Assembly (NCBI GenBank): GCA_029935455.1
Contig: JAOZKI010000017.1
Coordinates: forward strand, 1-41,474
DNA from: Lysobacterales bacterium
GTDB taxonomy: Bacteria > Pseudomonadota > Gammaproteobacteria > Xanthomonadales > SZUA-36
Reading direction: 5' to 3'
Length of the DNA: 41,474 bases
A model generated the notes under the pieces. The model saw nothing but the letters and a program-made list of their open reading frames with translations, searched no databases and was not told where the DNA came from. Positions 20,034-30,558 of this stretch are shown piece by piece. A program made the translations under genes and the position numbers. Numbering within the stretch: the stretch's first letter is position 1; every line of letters begins with the position of its first letter.

Positions 20034-22853
20034 GTGACTGATCTGCTGCAAGCTCTGTACCAAACGTCGCACTTAAACGGCGGTAACGCTGCCTTTATCG
20101 AAGCGCTGTATGAAGACTGGCTGGTCGCCCCAGACAGCGTACCTGCGCAGTGGCGCAAGCTGTTTGACGCCCTGCCCGACCGCCCGCAAGGCGAGCGCGG
20201 ACATCTGGATATCCAGGAACATTTCCGCCTGCTGCAACCCGGTCAGGGGCTGAGCCTGGGAGGCGTCACGCCAGAGGGCCAGGATCTGAAGCAAGCCGGC
20301 GTCATGCGTCTTATCAATGCGTTTCGCGTGCGCGGTCATGAAAATGCCCGCATCAACCCCTTGGGCGTGCCGCACCATGAACCGGTTCCCGATCTTTCCA
20401 TCGAGTACCACGACCTGACCGACGCCGATCTGGACCGGGAATTCAATACCGGTTGGCTGGTTGCGCCGGATCGTATGAAGTTACGAGACATCGTTGCGCT
20501 CTGCCGCCGCGTCTACACCGGCAGCATCGGCGTGGAGTTCATGCACATTGTCGACAGTGACAAGCGCCACTGGCTTGAGGAGCGGCTGGAGGGCTGCAGC
20601 GGCATACCTCAGGTAAGTGATCCGGAACGGCTGCGCATTCTCGAAATGCTCACTGCCGCGGAAGGTTTGGAAAAGTTCCTGCATACGCGTTACGTCGGAC
20701 AGAAAAGGTTCTCGCTGGAAGGCGGGGATACGCTGATTTCCCTGCTCCATGAAACCATGCTGCATGCGGGTAGTAATGGCATGGAGGAAGTGGTGATCGG
20801 CATGGCCCATCGTGGCCGCTTGAATGTATTGGTCAACATCCTGGGCAAGGCGCCCGCGATGCTGTTCGATGAATTCGAAGGCAAGCATGACTACGACCCG
20901 CGTCGTTCCGGCGATGTGAAGTATCACCTGGGCTATGCCTCGGATATTCAGACGCCGGGTGGCCCGCTCCATATGGCCATGGCTTTTAACCCCTCGCACC
21001 TGGAAATCGTCAACCCGGTAGTGGTTGGCTCCGCCAAGGCGCGGCAGATACGTCGCGGGGATGACAGTCACGATCAGGTCATGCCCATCCTGATCCACGG
21101 CGACGCAGCCTTCGCGGGCCAGGGCGTGGTCATGGAGCTGTTCCAGATGTCTGAAGCCCGGGGTTTCGCCGTCGGCGGCACCTTGCACGTGGTGGTCAAC
21201 AACCAGGTGGGCTTTACCACCAGCGATCCCCGCGATTCGCGCTCCACACTGTATTGCACAGCCATCGCCAAAATGGTGCACGCACCCATCTTCCACGTAA
21301 ACGGGGACGATCCGGAGGCGGTACACCACGTCATGAAGATCGCCTGCGACTTCCGCGCCCGCTTCAAGCGCGACGTGGTCATCGATCTGGTCTGCTATCG
21401 TCGCCACGGCCATAACGAAGCTGACGAGCCGGCAGCCACCCAGCCGCTCATGTATAAAACCATCCGCGGCATGCAAACCACACGCGCCAAATACGCCGCC
21501 GCGCTGGAAGAGAAAGGGTTGATTGAAGCGGGCCACGCGCAACGCCTGATGGATGATTACCGCGCCAAGCTGGATCAGGGCGAACAGGTGGCCAACGTTG
21601 ATGCCAAGCCCCGCAACAATAAGCATGCGGCCAACTGGCACGACTACGAGTCCATGGATGCCCTACCCCAGACGGCGACGGGCATCGACCGACAACATGC
21701 GGTTGCACTGGCGACGCAGCTGACCACACTACCTGACGGTTTCAAACTGCACCCACGGGTTCAGCGAATCGTAGACGACCGCAGAAAAATGGCGGCCGGT
21801 GAACTGCCCATGGACTGGGGCTTTGCCGAAACCCTGGCCTACGCCAGCCTGATTGATCAGGGTCACAGCCTGCGGCTGGTGGGCCAGGATTCAGGACGTG
21901 GCACGTTCTTCCACCGGCATGCGGTATTGCACAATCAGGAAGACGGGAGCACCTATCTACCGCTGGCGCACCTGAATCCGGAACTGGACGTCACCGTCAT
22001 CGACTCCCTGCTCTCGGAGGAGGCGGTCATGGCCTTTGAATACGGCTACGCCACGGCGGCGCCGGAAACCCTGGTGATCTGGGAAGCGCAATTCGGCGAC
22101 TTTGCCAACGGCGCCCAGGTGGTTATTGACCAGTTCCTGGCAGCCGGCGAAACCAAATGGGGGCGACTCTGCGGTCTGACCCTATTCCTGCCACACGGCT
22201 ACGAGGGCCAGGGGCCGGAACACTCCAGCGCACGTCTGGAGCGCTTCCTGCAACTGTGCTCCTTCGGCAATATCCAGGTTTGCGTACCGTCCACACCGGC
22301 CCAGATTTTCCATATGCTGCGCCGCCAGATGACGCAACCCACGCGCAAGCCCCTGGTGGTCATGATGCCCAAGAGCCTGCTGCGTAACAAAGCCTCCACC
22401 TCGGACCTTGCGCTGGTTCAGGACGGCCATTTCCAGCTGGTCATCGATGACAAGAAAGTCACGCAGCCTGAGCAGGTTAAACGCGTGGTGCTGTGCTCCG
22501 GCAAGGTGTTCTATGACCTGGACGCGGCGCGCGACGAACACCAGCGCGACGACGTGGCCCTGATTCGCATCGAGCAGCTGCACCCATTCCCGGAACCGGA
22601 ACTGCAAGAAATACTGGCTCGCTATGGCAAGGCCGAGGAAATTGCCTGGTGTCAGGAAGAGCCCAAGAACCAGGGTGCCTGGTATCAGATTCGCCACCAT
22701 CTGCGCGAAAACGTACCCGCGCAGACGAAACTGTTTTACACCGGACGGCGACGTTCGCCGTCACCGGCTACCGGCTACTTTTCCGTGCATGTCACGGAAC
22801 AGGAAAGCCTGGTGACAGATGCCCTGGGCCTTGGCCTGGGCCAGCCGGACTGA
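20034..22853 (+). CDS. sucA: 2-oxoglutarate dehydrogenase E1 component
   Basis: Thiamine-diphosphate-dependent decarboxylase of the 2-oxoglutarate dehydrogenase complex. 939 residues, matching E. coli SucA (933). It uses a GTG start (GTGACTGAT) with only a weak GGAA site; [29 protein letters not shown] is the expected N terminus, the segment that binds the E2 core. Motifs: [20 protein letters not shown], the ThDP/Mg site around [14 protein letters not shown]...NNQVGFTT, and [13 protein letters not shown]. The C-terminal part has [20 protein letters not shown]. First gene of sucA-sucB-lpd; no sdh genes lie upstream and no sucCD downstream in this window. Confidence 0.98.
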   Translation: MTDLLQALYQTSHLNGGNAAFIEALYEDWLVAPDSVPAQWRKLFDALPDRPQGERGHLDIQEHFRLLQPGQGLSLGGVTPEGQDLKQAGVMRLINAFRVRGHENARINPLGVPHHEPVPDLSIEYHDLTDADLDREFNTGWLVAPDRMKLRDIVALCRRVYTGSIGVEFMHIVDSDKRHWLEERLEGCSGIPQVSDPERLRILEMLTAAEGLEKFLHTRYVGQKRFSLEGGDTLISLLHETMLHAGSNGMEEVVIGMAHRGRLNVLVNILGKAPAMLFDEFEGKHDYDPRRSGDVKYHLGYASDIQTPGGPLHMAMAFNPSHLEIVNPVVVGSAKARQIRRGDDSHDQVMPILIHGDAAFAGQGVVMELFQMSEARGFAVGGTLHVVVNNQVGFTTSDPRDSRSTLYCTAIAKMVHAPIFHVNGDDPEAVHHVMKIACDFRARFKRDVVIDLVCYRRHGHNEADEPAATQPLMYKTIRGMQTTRAKYAAALEEKGLIEAGHAQRLMDDYRAKLDQGEQVANVDAKPRNNKHAANWHDYESMDALPQTATGIDRQHAVALATQLTTLPDGFKLHPRVQRIVDDRRKMAAGELPMDWGFAETLAYASLIDQGHSLRLVGQDSGRGTFFHRHAVLHNQEDGSTYLPLAHLNPELDVTVIDSLLSEEAVMAFEYGYATAAPETLVIWEAQFGDFANGAQVVIDQFLAAGETKWGRLCGLTLFLPHGYEGQGPEHSSARLERFLQLCSFGNIQVCVPSTPAQIFHMLRRQMTQPTRKPLVVMMPKSLLRNKASTSDLALVQDGHFQLVIDDKKVTQPEQVKRVVLCSGKVFYDLDAARDEHQRDDVALIRIEQLHPFPEPELQEILARYGKAEEIAWCQEEPKNQGAWYQIRHHLRENVPAQTKLFYTGRRRSPSPATGYFSVHVTEQESLVTDALGLGLGQPD

Positions 22854-22905
22854 AGCATCGGGCACGCCCGTCACTCATAAAAACCAGCGTGATCAGAGGA
22901 TCATC

Positions 22906-24066
22906 ATGAGCACAGAAGTCAAAGTACCTGTATTGCCTGAATCCGTTGCCGACGCCACCGTGGCGGCCTGGCACAAGAAACCTGGGGACACGGTTCGCCG
23001 TGATGAAAACCTGGTGGACCTGGAAACCGACAAGGTGGTGCTGGAAGTACCCTCACCGGTGGACGGCGTACTGAAAGAAGTGGTTAGCGACAGTGGCGCG
23101 ACCGTGACCAGCGACGAAATCCTCGGCATTATCGAGGAAGGCGAAGTGGCCCCGGCCGAGGCCCCGGCGGAAGCCGCTGCCACGCCCGCCGCCGAGCCCG
23201 CCGCGCCCGCACCGGCCGCAGATACCGCCAAACTCAGCCCGGCCACACGGCGGATCGTTGAGGAAGAAGGGGTGAACCCGGCCGAGGTACCAGCCACCGG
23301 TCGCGGGGGTCGCCTCACGAAAGGCGATGTGGTTAATCACCTGAAAGCCGGCGGCCCCGTAGGCCCGCGCGCAGAAGAGCGGGTCAAGATGACGCGCTTG
23401 CGCTCTACCATCGCCAAGCGCCTCAAGGATGCTCAGAACACGGCAGCCATTCTCACCAGCTTCCAGGAAGTGGACCTGCAGGCCGTGCAGGATCTGCGCG
23501 CCAAGTACAAAGAGACATTCCAGGCCACCCATGGCGTGAAGCTGGGGCTGATGTCCTTCTTCGTGAAAGCCGTATGCGATGCGCTGAACAAACACCCGGT
23601 CATTAACGCCTCGCTGGACGGCGATGAAATCGTTTACCACGGCTTTATGGATATCGGCATCGCCGTATCCACGGAACGCGGGCTCATGGTGCCGGTGCTG
23701 CGCAATGCCGAAAGCATGTCCCTGGCGCAGATTGAAGCGGCCATTCGTCAGTATGCGGTCGCAGCGCGCGACGGCACCATCGACCTGGATGACCTGCAGG
23801 GCGGCACCTTCTCGATCACGAACGGTGGCACCTTCGGCTCCATGCTCTCAACGCCGCTGTTGAATCCACCACAGAGCGCCATCCTCGGCATGCACAACAT
23901 CAAGGAGCGCCCGGTAGTGGTGAACGGTGACATTGTGGTGCGGCCGATCATGTACCTGGCCCTGAGCTACGACCACCGCATCATTGATGGCAAAGACTCA
24001 GTGCAGTTCCTGGTGGCAGTGAAAGAAGCGTTGGAAGATCCGGCGCGACTGCTGCTGAACCTCTGA
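22906..24066 (+). CDS. sucB: Dihydrolipoyl succinyltransferase, E2 of 2-oxoglutarate dehydrogenase
   Basis: Core of the complex, transferring the succinyl group to CoA. The start is the ATG at 22906 (AGAGGA six bases upstream), giving 386 residues; the ORF track start at 22819 is an extension into sucA. Domains: one lipoyl domain (1-78) with the lipoylated Lys 43 in [11 protein letters not shown]; an Ala/Pro-rich linker (about 80-112); the E1/E3-binding domain (about 113-150, [33 protein letters not shown]); and the catalytic domain with [15 protein letters not shown], containing the active-site His and Asp. Members with a single lipoyl domain and this catalytic motif are SucB, not AceF. Confidence 0.98.
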   Translation: MSTEVKVPVLPESVADATVAAWHKKPGDTVRRDENLVDLETDKVVLEVPSPVDGVLKEVVSDSGATVTSDEILGIIEEGEVAPAEAPAEAAATPAAEPAAPAPAADTAKLSPATRRIVEEEGVNPAEVPATGRGGRLTKGDVVNHLKAGGPVGPRAEERVKMTRLRSTIAKRLKDAQNTAAILTSFQEVDLQAVQDLRAKYKETFQATHGVKLGLMSFFVKAVCDALNKHPVINASLDGDEIVYHGFMDIGIAVSTERGLMVPVLRNAESMSLAQIEAAIRQYAVAARDGTIDLDDLQGGTFSITNGGTFGSMLSTPLLNPPQSAILGMHNIKERPVVVNGDIVVRPIMYLALSYDHRIIDGKDSVQFLVAVKEALEDPARLLLNL

Positions 24067-24088
24067 GCCCCCTGCGCAAGGAACCGAC

Positions 24089-25516
24089 ATGGCAGAACAA
24101 TTCGACGTAGTAGTAATCGGCGGTGGCCCGGGCGGCTATGTGGCCGCCATTCGAGCCGCTCAACTGGGTCTGAAAACGGCCTGTGTGGAAAAATGGACCG
24201 GCAAGGACGGCAAGCAGGCGCTCGGTGGCACCTGCCTGAACGTGGGCTGCATTCCATCCAAAGCGCTGCTGGATTCCAGCAAGCACTTTCACCATGTACA
24301 GCATGATTACGCCAAGCACGGCATTAAAGCCGATGCGGTGGCCATGGACATTGGCACCATGCTGGGCCGTAAAGACGACATCGTTCAGAAACTGACCGGT
24401 GGTGTCGGCATGCTGTTCAAGGCCAATAAGGTGGCCTCCTACCACGGCACGGGCCGTCTGCTGGCAGACCGTCAGGTTGAGGTCACACCGGCCGACGGCA
24501 GTGACACGCTGACGCTGCAAGCCAAACACGTCATTCTGGCCTCCGGCTCCGTTCCCATTGCCATCCCGAACGTAACCTTCGATGGCGAATATATCGTGGA
24601 TAACGAAGGCGCTCTGGACTTTGGCGAAGTGCCGGAAAAATTCGGCGTGATCGGCGCCGGCGTGATTGGCCTGGAACTGGGTTCGGTCTGGAATTGGCTG
24701 GGCAGTGACGTGACGCTGCTTGAAGCCATGCCGGACTTTCTCGCCGCGACCGACCCGGATATCCAAAAGCAGGCCGCACGCATCTTCAAGAAGCAGGGTC
24801 TGGACATCCGTCTCGGCACGCTGGTCAAGAGCGCTGAGGTCAAGGATGGCAAGGTGGAAGTCACCGTTGAGGACAAGAATGGCGAAAGCACCATGAGCTT
24901 TGACCGGCTGCTCGTTTCTGTGGGGCGGCGGGCCTACACGGAGGGGCTGCTGGCCGATGACTGTGGCGTCAAGCTGACTGAGCGCGGCCAGATCGAGGTC
25001 AACGAACAGTCACAGACCACCGCACCGGGCGTCTGGGCCATTGGTGACTGCGTACGGGGCCCCATGCTGGCGCACAAGGCCTCTGAAGAAGGCGTAGCCG
25101 TTGCCGAGCTGATCGCCGGCAAGCCCGCCCACATCCACTTCGACACCGTACCCTGGGTCATTTACACGGAGCCAGAAATTGCCTGGGTGGGCAAAACGGA
25201 CACGGAATTGAAAGAAGCCGGCGTGGACTACCAGACCGGCACCTTCCCCTTCGCTGCCATCGGCCGCGCGCTGGCCAGTGGCAAGACCGACGGTATGGTC
25301 AAGATCATCAGCCATGCGGAAACCGATGAACTGCTGGGTGTGCATATCATCGGTGCCGCCGCCTCCGAACTGATCGCCGAATGCGTGGTGACCATGGAAT
25401 TTCATGGCTCGGCGGAAGATCTGGCACGCATCGTTCACGCCCATCCGACCATGTCTGAGGCGGTGCATGAAGCGGCACTGCACCTGGACAAGCGAGCCAT
25501 CCACCGGGCGAACTAA
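24089..25516 (+). CDS. lpd: Dihydrolipoyl dehydrogenase, E3
   Basis: FAD flavoprotein that reoxidises the dihydrolipoyl group of E2 with NAD. 475 residues. N-terminal FAD loop VVVIGGGPGGYVAAIRAAQLG, redox-active disulfide GGTCLNVGCIPSKALL, NAD-binding VIGAGVIGLELGSVW, second FAD motif VWAIGDCVRGPMLAHKA, and the C-terminal HAHPTMSEAVHEAAL with the His-Glu active-site pair. It sits 22 bases after sucB and closes the operon, so this copy presumably serves the 2-oxoglutarate complex and perhaps others. A strong hairpin follows. Confidence 0.98.
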   Translation: MAEQFDVVVIGGGPGGYVAAIRAAQLGLKTACVEKWTGKDGKQALGGTCLNVGCIPSKALLDSSKHFHHVQHDYAKHGIKADAVAMDIGTMLGRKDDIVQKLTGGVGMLFKANKVASYHGTGRLLADRQVEVTPADGSDTLTLQAKHVILASGSVPIAIPNVTFDGEYIVDNEGALDFGEVPEKFGVIGAGVIGLELGSVWNWLGSDVTLLEAMPDFLAATDPDIQKQAARIFKKQGLDIRLGTLVKSAEVKDGKVEVTVEDKNGESTMSFDRLLVSVGRRAYTEGLLADDCGVKLTERGQIEVNEQSQTTAPGVWAIGDCVRGPMLAHKASEEGVAVAELIAGKPAHIHFDTVPWVIYTEPEIAWVGKTDTELKEAGVDYQTGTFPFAAIGRALASGKTDGMVKIISHAETDELLGVHIIGAAASELIAECVVTMEFHGSAEDLARIVHAHPTMSEAVHEAALHLDKRAIHRAN

Positions 25517-25542
25517 CGCACTGCAAGCGAGCCCTGGCTCCC

Positions 25543-25573
25543 TGTGGGCCCGCGCCCAGTGCGCGGGCCCACA
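25543..25573 (+). terminator. Strong hairpin closing the sucA-sucB-lpd operon
   Basis: A perfect 13-bp stem TGTGGGCCCGCGC/GCGCGGGCCCACA with a 5-base loop CCAGT lies 26 bases after the lpd stop. The tract after it (GTCCCTCTC) is pyrimidine-rich but has few T's, so it may be a terminator without a classic U run or an mRNA 3'-end stabiliser. Confidence 0.65.
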
Positions 25574-25627
25574 GTCCCTCTCAAGCTGGTACCATGCGGA
25601 GTTGTTAAAAGACCACATGAGCCGCAC

Positions 25628-26629
25628 ATGACCGCCCTACCCCAACGCTTCCAAGCCTTCAGAATTCACAACGACAGCGACGGCTATCGCGCCGGTCTTG
25701 AACAGGTCAGCCTGGATCAACTCAGTGCCGGAGACATTACGCTGCGCGCACGCTACTCCAGCGTTAACTACAAGGATGCCCTGGCGGGCACAGGCAAGGG
25801 CAAAATCGCAAGCGTTTTCCCCATCACCGGCGGCATTGATGTGGCCGGTGAGGTGGTTGAGTCCGACCACCATGACTTCAAACCGGGCGACCAATTGCTG
25901 GTAACCGGCTGCAAGCAATCACAGCAACGTGATGGCGGCTACAGTGAATATCTGCGCGTGGAAAGCGCCAGCGCCATCCCGATTCCCGAAGGCTTGAGCC
26001 TGCGCGAAGCCATGATTATCGGCACCGCGGGCTTTAGCGCCGCGCTCGGACTTTATCGCATGGAAGCCCTAGGCCAGCATCCTGACATGGGCCCCATCCT
26101 GGTCACCGGCGCCAGCGGCGGCGTGGGCAGCTTTGCCATCGATATCTTCACGCGCGCCGGCTATGAGGTGCACGCCCTGTCCGGCAAGGTAGAGGAATTT
26201 GATTATCTGGAAGAACTGGGCGCACGTCAGTGTATCTCGCGGCACGATCTGCACTGGGGACAAAAGCCGCTGGAGAAGGCGCGCTGGGCGGGCGCCTTTG
26301 ACAACGTCGGCGGCGATACGCTGAGCGGTTTAACGCGGGTCATTAACTACTACGGCAACATTGCCAGCTGCGGTCTCGCCGGCGGTGTTGCTCTGCACAG
26401 TACGGTCATGCCATTCATCTTGCGCGGCGTGAGCGTGGTGGGTGTTTCCTCGGAAAATTGCCCTCGAGAAATGCGTGCTAAGCTATGGGCAAGGCTGGCA
26501 TCAGACTGGAAGCCGCGTCGACTGGACAGGATCCTCGACAGGGAAATTGGCATGGCCGATTTGATGCCCACATTTAACGCCATGCTTAAGGGAAAAAGCT
26601 TTGGCCGGACCATTGTCAAACTGGACTGA
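25628..26629 (+). CDS. acuI: Zinc-free MDR oxidoreductase, acrylyl-CoA reductase (AcuI/YhdH) family
   Basis: NADPH-dependent reductase of the AcuI/YhdH family, which reduces acrylyl-CoA to propionyl-CoA and detoxifies reactive acryloyl species. 333 residues from the ATG at 25628; the ATG at 25617 is out of frame, and the track start at 25544 crosses the terminator. The N-terminal GroES-like domain has ARYSSVNYKDALAGTGKGK and the Rossmann domain VTGASGGVGSFAIDIFTRAGYEV; GGDTLSGLTRVINYYGNIASCGLAGG and LRGVSVVGVSSENCP are family signatures. The zinc ligands of classical alcohol dehydrogenases are absent. Substrate in this organism is inferred from family only. No good Shine-Dalgarno is visible. 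Confidence 0.88.
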   Translation: MTALPQRFQAFRIHNDSDGYRAGLEQVSLDQLSAGDITLRARYSSVNYKDALAGTGKGKIASVFPITGGIDVAGEVVESDHHDFKPGDQLLVTGCKQSQQRDGGYSEYLRVESASAIPIPEGLSLREAMIIGTAGFSAALGLYRMEALGQHPDMGPILVTGASGGVGSFAIDIFTRAGYEVHALSGKVEEFDYLEELGARQCISRHDLHWGQKPLEKARWAGAFDNVGGDTLSGLTRVINYYGNIASCGLAGGVALHSTVMPFILRGVSVVGVSSENCPREMRAKLWARLASDWKPRRLDRILDREIGMADLMPTFNAMLKGKSFGRTIVKLD

Positions 26630-26700
26630 GAAAGTTCTTCCAAATAACTGAAATACAGGATAAACTGATTCCGTCCCTGACAAAAACAACTAACGCACGC

Positions 26701-27066
26701 ATGGCCAAAGTACTGATTGTCGATGACTCGCAGCTGTATCGGTTCAAACTGCGCAAACTGGTCGAAGCCAAGGGCCACGAAGCTCTGACGGCCAATAACG
26801 GGGAGGAGGCGCTGACCGTCGCTCGCCAGGCTCAGCCGGACATCATCCTGATGGACATCGTCATGCCCGGCATGAGCGGCTACGAAGCGAAACGCTCGCT
26901 GGCGCGCGACCCCGCCACCAACCACATCCCGGTCATCTTCGTCAGCTCACGAAGTGCAGAGTCTGACAAAGTTTGGGGCATGCGCCTAGGCGCCGCCGGC
27001 TACGTTACCAAGCCGGTAAATTCTGAACAGCTTGACTCTGCCATAGACGGCATCTTCGCTGCCTGA
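26701..27066 (+). CDS. Stand-alone CheY-like response regulator (PilH/PilG-like)
   Basis: 121 residues consisting of a single receiver domain. The acidic pocket Asp 8-Asp 9, the phosphoryl acceptor Asp 52 (ILMDIVMPGMSGY), the switch Ser (VIFVSSRS) and the conserved Lys (YVTKPV) are all present, so it should be phosphorylatable. No output domain exists; the closest impression is PilH, the twitching-motility receiver. No histidine kinase or pil/che genes lie nearby, making it an orphan here. The ATG has no clear Shine-Dalgarno. The 71-base gap from the preceding gene holds only a weak TAAACT-type -10 candidate. Confidence 0.88.
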   Translation: MAKVLIVDDSQLYRFKLRKLVEAKGHEALTANNGEEALTVARQAQPDIILMDIVMPGMSGYEAKRSLARDPATNHIPVIFVSSRSAESDKVWGMRLGAAGYVTKPVNSEQLDSAIDGIFAA

Positions 27067-27123
27067 TCCGAGGCACGCCCCCCTCTGCTACAGGCCATGA
27101 CCGAAATGGCAGCATCTGTGCGT

Positions 27124-27152
27124 TTCACAATGCGCTGAGCACGCGCTTTTAT
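27124..27152 (+). promoter_or_regulatory. Candidate promoter of the peroxiredoxin gene
   Basis: TTCACA (27124-27129), five of six matches to the -35 consensus, is 17 bp from TTTTAT (27147-27152); a better -10, TATACT (27150-27155), overlaps it but is 20 bp away. One of these probably drives the gene. Confidence 0.35.
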
Positions 27153-27195
27153 ACTGCGCGCCACAGAAAAACCAAACCACGTGCAGGAGCGGCAT

Positions 27196-27684
27196 ATGAG
27201 CATTACTACCGGCGACAAGATTCCCGACACCGTCATCACCACCATGAGCGATGCGGGACCGAACCCCATGCGGGCGAGCGACTTTTTCAAAGGGCGCCGT
27301 GTGGTCCTGTTCTCGGTTCCGGGGGCATTCACGCCCACCTGCTCCGCGCGCCATCTGCCAGGCTTCGTGGAACAGGCCGAGGCGCTCGCTGCAGCAGGCA
27401 TCGATGCGATTGCCTGTACCGCGGTAAATGACATCTTCGTGCTGGACGCCTGGCGTAAAAGCGCCGGCGCAGACGCGATTGAGATGCTGGCCGACGGCAA
27501 CGGGGAGTTTGCCAACGCCCTGGGCCTGGCGCTGGACGCCACAGGATTTGGCATGGGTCAGCGCGGACAACGCTTCGCGCTGGTGGCCGATGACGGGGTG
27601 GTAACGGACCTGTTTGTGGAAGACGGCGGGGAGTTTCGCGTTAGCAGTGCCGACTACGTGCTCGGCGCGCTGGCCAGGGACTAG
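27196..27684 (+). CDS. Peroxiredoxin, Prx5 type
   Basis: Thiol peroxidase removing hydrogen peroxide and organic peroxides. The start is the ATG at 27196 with AGGAG six bases upstream, giving 162 residues, the standard Prx5 length; the track's GTG at 27181 precedes the ribosome-binding site. The peroxidatic Cys 49 lies in VPGAFTPTCSARHLPGF, the Prx5 active-site signature, and a second cysteine is at 74 (AIACTAVND). GKRVALF-like and LGLALDATGFGMGQRGQRFALVADDG stretches are typical. No fused glutaredoxin domain is present, so an external glutaredoxin or thioredoxin would be the reductant. Convergent with gyrA. Confidence 0.93.
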   Translation: MSITTGDKIPDTVITTMSDAGPNPMRASDFFKGRRVVLFSVPGAFTPTCSARHLPGFVEQAEALAAAGIDAIACTAVNDIFVLDAWRKSAGADAIEMLADGNGEFANALGLALDATGFGMGQRGQRFALVADDGVVTDLFVEDGGEFRVSSADYVLGALARD

Positions 27685-27737
27685 CGCCAGACCCTTCTAT
27701 GGGGCCCAGGGGCCGCACCCCAAAGCGCGCGGACGAC

Positions 27738-30305
27738 TCAAACGTCGTCTGCGCCCTCGCCGCCTTCCGGGTCATCGCCATCGCCCTCGATACGGGCCAG
27801 ACTCACCAACTTCTCCGTGTCGGCCAGACGAATCAACGTCACACCCTGAGTGTTACGGCCCAGCGTCGAGATTTCATCCGTGCGTGTGCGCACTAGCGTG
27901 CCGCCGTCTGAAATCAGCATGATGTCATTCTCATCACTGACCTGCAGTGCCGACACCAGTGCGCCGTTGCGTTCGGACGTCTGGATGCCAATCACACCCT
28001 GACCGCCGCGGCCCTGGGCGCTGTGCTCCTCCACACGGGTACGCTTGCCATAGCCCCGCTCCGTAGCCGTGAGAATGTCGCCGTCTTCGTCCAGTACCAG
28101 CATGGACACAACCTGCTCCTGATCTTTCAAGCGGATGCCGATTACCCCACGTGCCTGACGCCCCATGGAACGAACGTCGCCTTCTGCAAAGCGGATGCAT
28201 TTGCCAGACGATGAGAACAGCATGATGTGACGCTCACCGTCCGTAATCTCAACGTTGACCAACTCGTCGTCTTCCGGCAGATCAATGGCCCAGATGCCAT
28301 TCGCCCGCGGGCGGGAATAGTCCACCAGTGGTGTTTTCTTCACAATGCCCTGGCGCGTGGCAAAAAAGACAAAGTGGTTTTCCGAGTAGTCACGCACCGG
28401 CAAGACGGCGTTAACACGCTCATCTTTTTCCAGTGGCAGCAGGTTAACGATGGGCTTACCGCGCGAAATATGGCTGGCCTGCGGCAATTCATAGACTTTA
28501 AGCCAGTGAATTCGGCCACGGCTGGTAAAGCACAACATGGTGTCGTGGGTGCTGGCCACAAACAGCTGATCAACGAAATCCTCTTCTTTCATCTTGGTGG
28601 CTTTCTTGCCTTTGCCGCCACGTCGCTGGGCCTGGTAGCGATCCAGCCCCTGGGACTTCACGTAACCACCGTGAGAGATGGTCACCACCACATCCTCTTC
28701 CGTGATCAGGTCTTCCAGGCTCAGGTCCAGACGCTGCTCAAGGATCTCGGTCCGGCGCTCGTCGCCATACTGCTCATGAATCGCTTCCAGTTCCTCACGA
28801 ATCACCTCCATAAGGCGCGCCGGATCCGACAGAATCCGCAGCAGCGCACGAACCGTCTCGAGAATGTCCTCGTATTCCTTGGTGAGCTTCTCCTGCTCCA
28901 GCCCGGTCAGGCGATGCAGACGCATGTTCAGGATTTCCTGTGCCTGCACCGGCGATAGCTGGTAACCATCTTGATGCAGCCCATACAGCGCATCCAGGTC
29001 TTCCGGCCGTGATACCTCGCCCCCGCCCTGCTCCAACATGGCGGCCACCAGACCGGCCTGCCAACGACGCGCCACCAGGGCCTCCCGGGCTTCCGCTGGC
29101 GTCGGTGAACTTTTGATCAGCTCGATCATCTCGTCCAGATTGGCCAGCGCAACGGTCAGCCCTTCCAGCACGTGGGCCCGATCACGGGCCTTACGCAGAT
29201 CAAACAAGGTGCGACGGGTCACTACCTCGCGCCGATGGCCGATAAAGGCTTCCAGTACCTGTTTGATATTCAGCAGGCGCGGCTGGCCATTTACCAGCGC
29301 CACCATGTTGATGCCAAACACATTCTGCATGGCGGTCTGCTTAAACAGATTGTTCAGCACCACCTCGGGCACCTCACCGCGTCGCAGCTCGATCACCACC
29401 CGCATGCCGTCCTTATCCGACTCGTCACGCAGTTCCGTGATGCCCTCGATCTTCTTTTCCTTAACCAGTTCGGCAATCTTTTCCAGCAATCGTGCCTTGT
29501 TGACCTGGTAGGGAAGCTCCGTGCAGATAATGGATTCCTTACCGTTGGACGGATCGGTTTCCACATGCGTGCGAGCCCGCAAGTAAATTCGGCCACGGCC
29601 GGTGTGATAGGCATCGTGAATACCCTGCGCACCGTTAATCAGACCTGCCGTGGGGAAATCAGGCCCTGGCAGGTGCTGCATAATGTCGTCGACGGACAGC
29701 TCGGGGTTTTCGATCAACGCAATGGTAGCGTCCACCACCTCATTCAGATTGTGCGGCGGGATATTGGTTGCCATGCCCACCGCAATACCCGCCGAGCCGT
29801 TTACCAGCAGATTCGGCACCCGGGTGGGCATCACCAGCGGCTCAGACTCGGTCTCATCGTAGTTGGGTCCGAAATCCACCGTCTCACGGTCAATATCGGC
29901 CAGGATTTCGTGCGCCAGGCGGGCCATGCGCACCTCTGTATAACGCATGGCAGCCGGGGCATCGCCGTCCACGGAGCCGAAGTTCCCCTGACCGTCTACC
30001 AACATGTAGCGCATGGCAAAAGGCTGGGCCATGCGCACGATCGTGTCATAGACCGCCGAGTCGCCATGTGGGTGATATTTACCGATCACATCACCGACCA
30101 CTCGCGCGGATTTCTTGTAGGGCTTGTTCCAATCGTTGTGCAGTTCGCTCATGGCGTAGAGCACGCGCCGATGGACGGGTTTGAGACCATCGCGAACGTC
30201 CGGGAGTGCGCGCCCAACGATAACGCTCATGGCGTAATCAAGGTAGGACTGACGCATTTCGTCTTCGAGATTAACCTGCAGGATTTCCTTGGCGAGCTCT
30301 GCCAT
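27738..30305 (-). CDS. gyrA: DNA gyrase subunit A
   Basis: Breakage-reunion subunit of gyrase, introducing negative supercoils. 855 residues. The N terminus to about 90 can be aligned to E. coli without gaps: the quinolone-determining positions are Ser 83 and Asp 87 (GDSAVYD), i.e. the susceptible residues, and the catalytic Tyr is 122 (AAMRYTEVR). The tower and coiled-coil regions follow, then the C-terminal beta-pinwheel beginning around the GyrA box [15 protein letters not shown], required for DNA wrapping, and an acidic tail [19 protein letters not shown] precedes the ATG. No gyrB is in this window. Confidence 0.98.
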   Translation of the reverse strand: MAELAKEILQVNLEDEMRQSYLDYAMSVIVGRALPDVRDGLKPVHRRVLYAMSELHNDWNKPYKKSARVVGDVIGKYHPHGDSAVYDTIVRMAQPFAMRYMLVDGQGNFGSVDGDAPAAMRYTEVRMARLAHEILADIDRETVDFGPNYDETESEPLVMPTRVPNLLVNGSAGIAVGMATNIPPHNLNEVVDATIALIENPELSVDDIMQHLPGPDFPTAGLINGAQGIHDAYHTGRGRIYLRARTHVETDPSNGKESIICTELPYQVNKARLLEKIAELVKEKKIEGITELRDESDKDGMRVVIELRRGEVPEVVLNNLFKQTAMQNVFGINMVALVNGQPRLLNIKQVLEAFIGHRREVVTRRTLFDLRKARDRAHVLEGLTVALANLDEMIELIKSSPTPAEAREALVARRWQAGLVAAMLEQGGGEVSRPEDLDALYGLHQDGYQLSPVQAQEILNMRLHRLTGLEQEKLTKEYEDILETVRALLRILSDPARLMEVIREELEAIHEQYGDERRTEILEQRLDLSLEDLITEEDVVVTISHGGYVKSQGLDRYQAQRRGGKGKKATKMKEEDFVDQLFVASTHDTMLCFTSRGRIHWLKVYELPQASHISRGKPIVNLLPLEKDERVNAVLPVRDYSENHFVFFATRQGIVKKTPLVDYSRPRANGIWAIDLPEDDELVNVEITDGERHIMLFSSSGKCIRFAEGDVRSMGRQARGVIGIRLKDQEQVVSMLVLDEDGDILTATERGYGKRTRVEEHSAQGRGGQGVIGIQTSERNGALVSALQVSDENDIMLISDGGTLVRTRTDEISTLGRNTQGVTLIRLADTEKLVSLARIEGDGDDPEGGEGADDV

Positions 30306-30374
30306 CAGAAGGACTTCTCCGATTGTTCTTTAAGCGGTTGTTTTTATTGTTTTTATTTCGGTCTTTTTTGGTTC

Positions 30375-30392
30375 AAAAAACAGCGGTTTTTT
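30375..30392. promoter_or_regulatory. A/T-tract inverted repeat in the gyrA-ppiA divergent intergenic region
   Basis: AAAAAAC-AGCG-GTTTTTT, a 7-bp inverted repeat, lies in the long gyrA leader. The 80 bases between it and gyrA are very rich in T on the plus strand, with repeats of TTGTTTTTATT-like units. Such A-tracts bend DNA, which could matter at a supercoiling-responsive promoter. A TAGAAT -10 candidate on the minus strand (30413-30418) would place the start upstream of this element. Confidence 0.35.
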
Positions 30393-30558
30393 GCACCGAT
30401 TCATCACTGCTTATTCTATCACAAGCAGGCTGCTGAGCGGGCCAGACCGGCCGCCCGCTTTTCACCGCGAAACAGGGCCGAATTTTACCCACAAGGGTTT
30501 CCCCAAAACCCCGCTGGCGGTATATCATGGCCGCCTTTGCCCTTACTGGAGTTCTACC

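Noticed and set aside
20481-21641. 386-aa antisense ORF across sucA
   Set aside because: Shadow of codon bias on the opposite strand of a certain sucA gene; His/Ala/Gly-rich without domain pattern or ribosome-binding site.
27732-27749. GACGAC/GTCGTC inverted repeat over the gyrA stop codon
   Set aside because: Short 6-bp arms that include codons for the acidic tail; no T tract, so likely chance.
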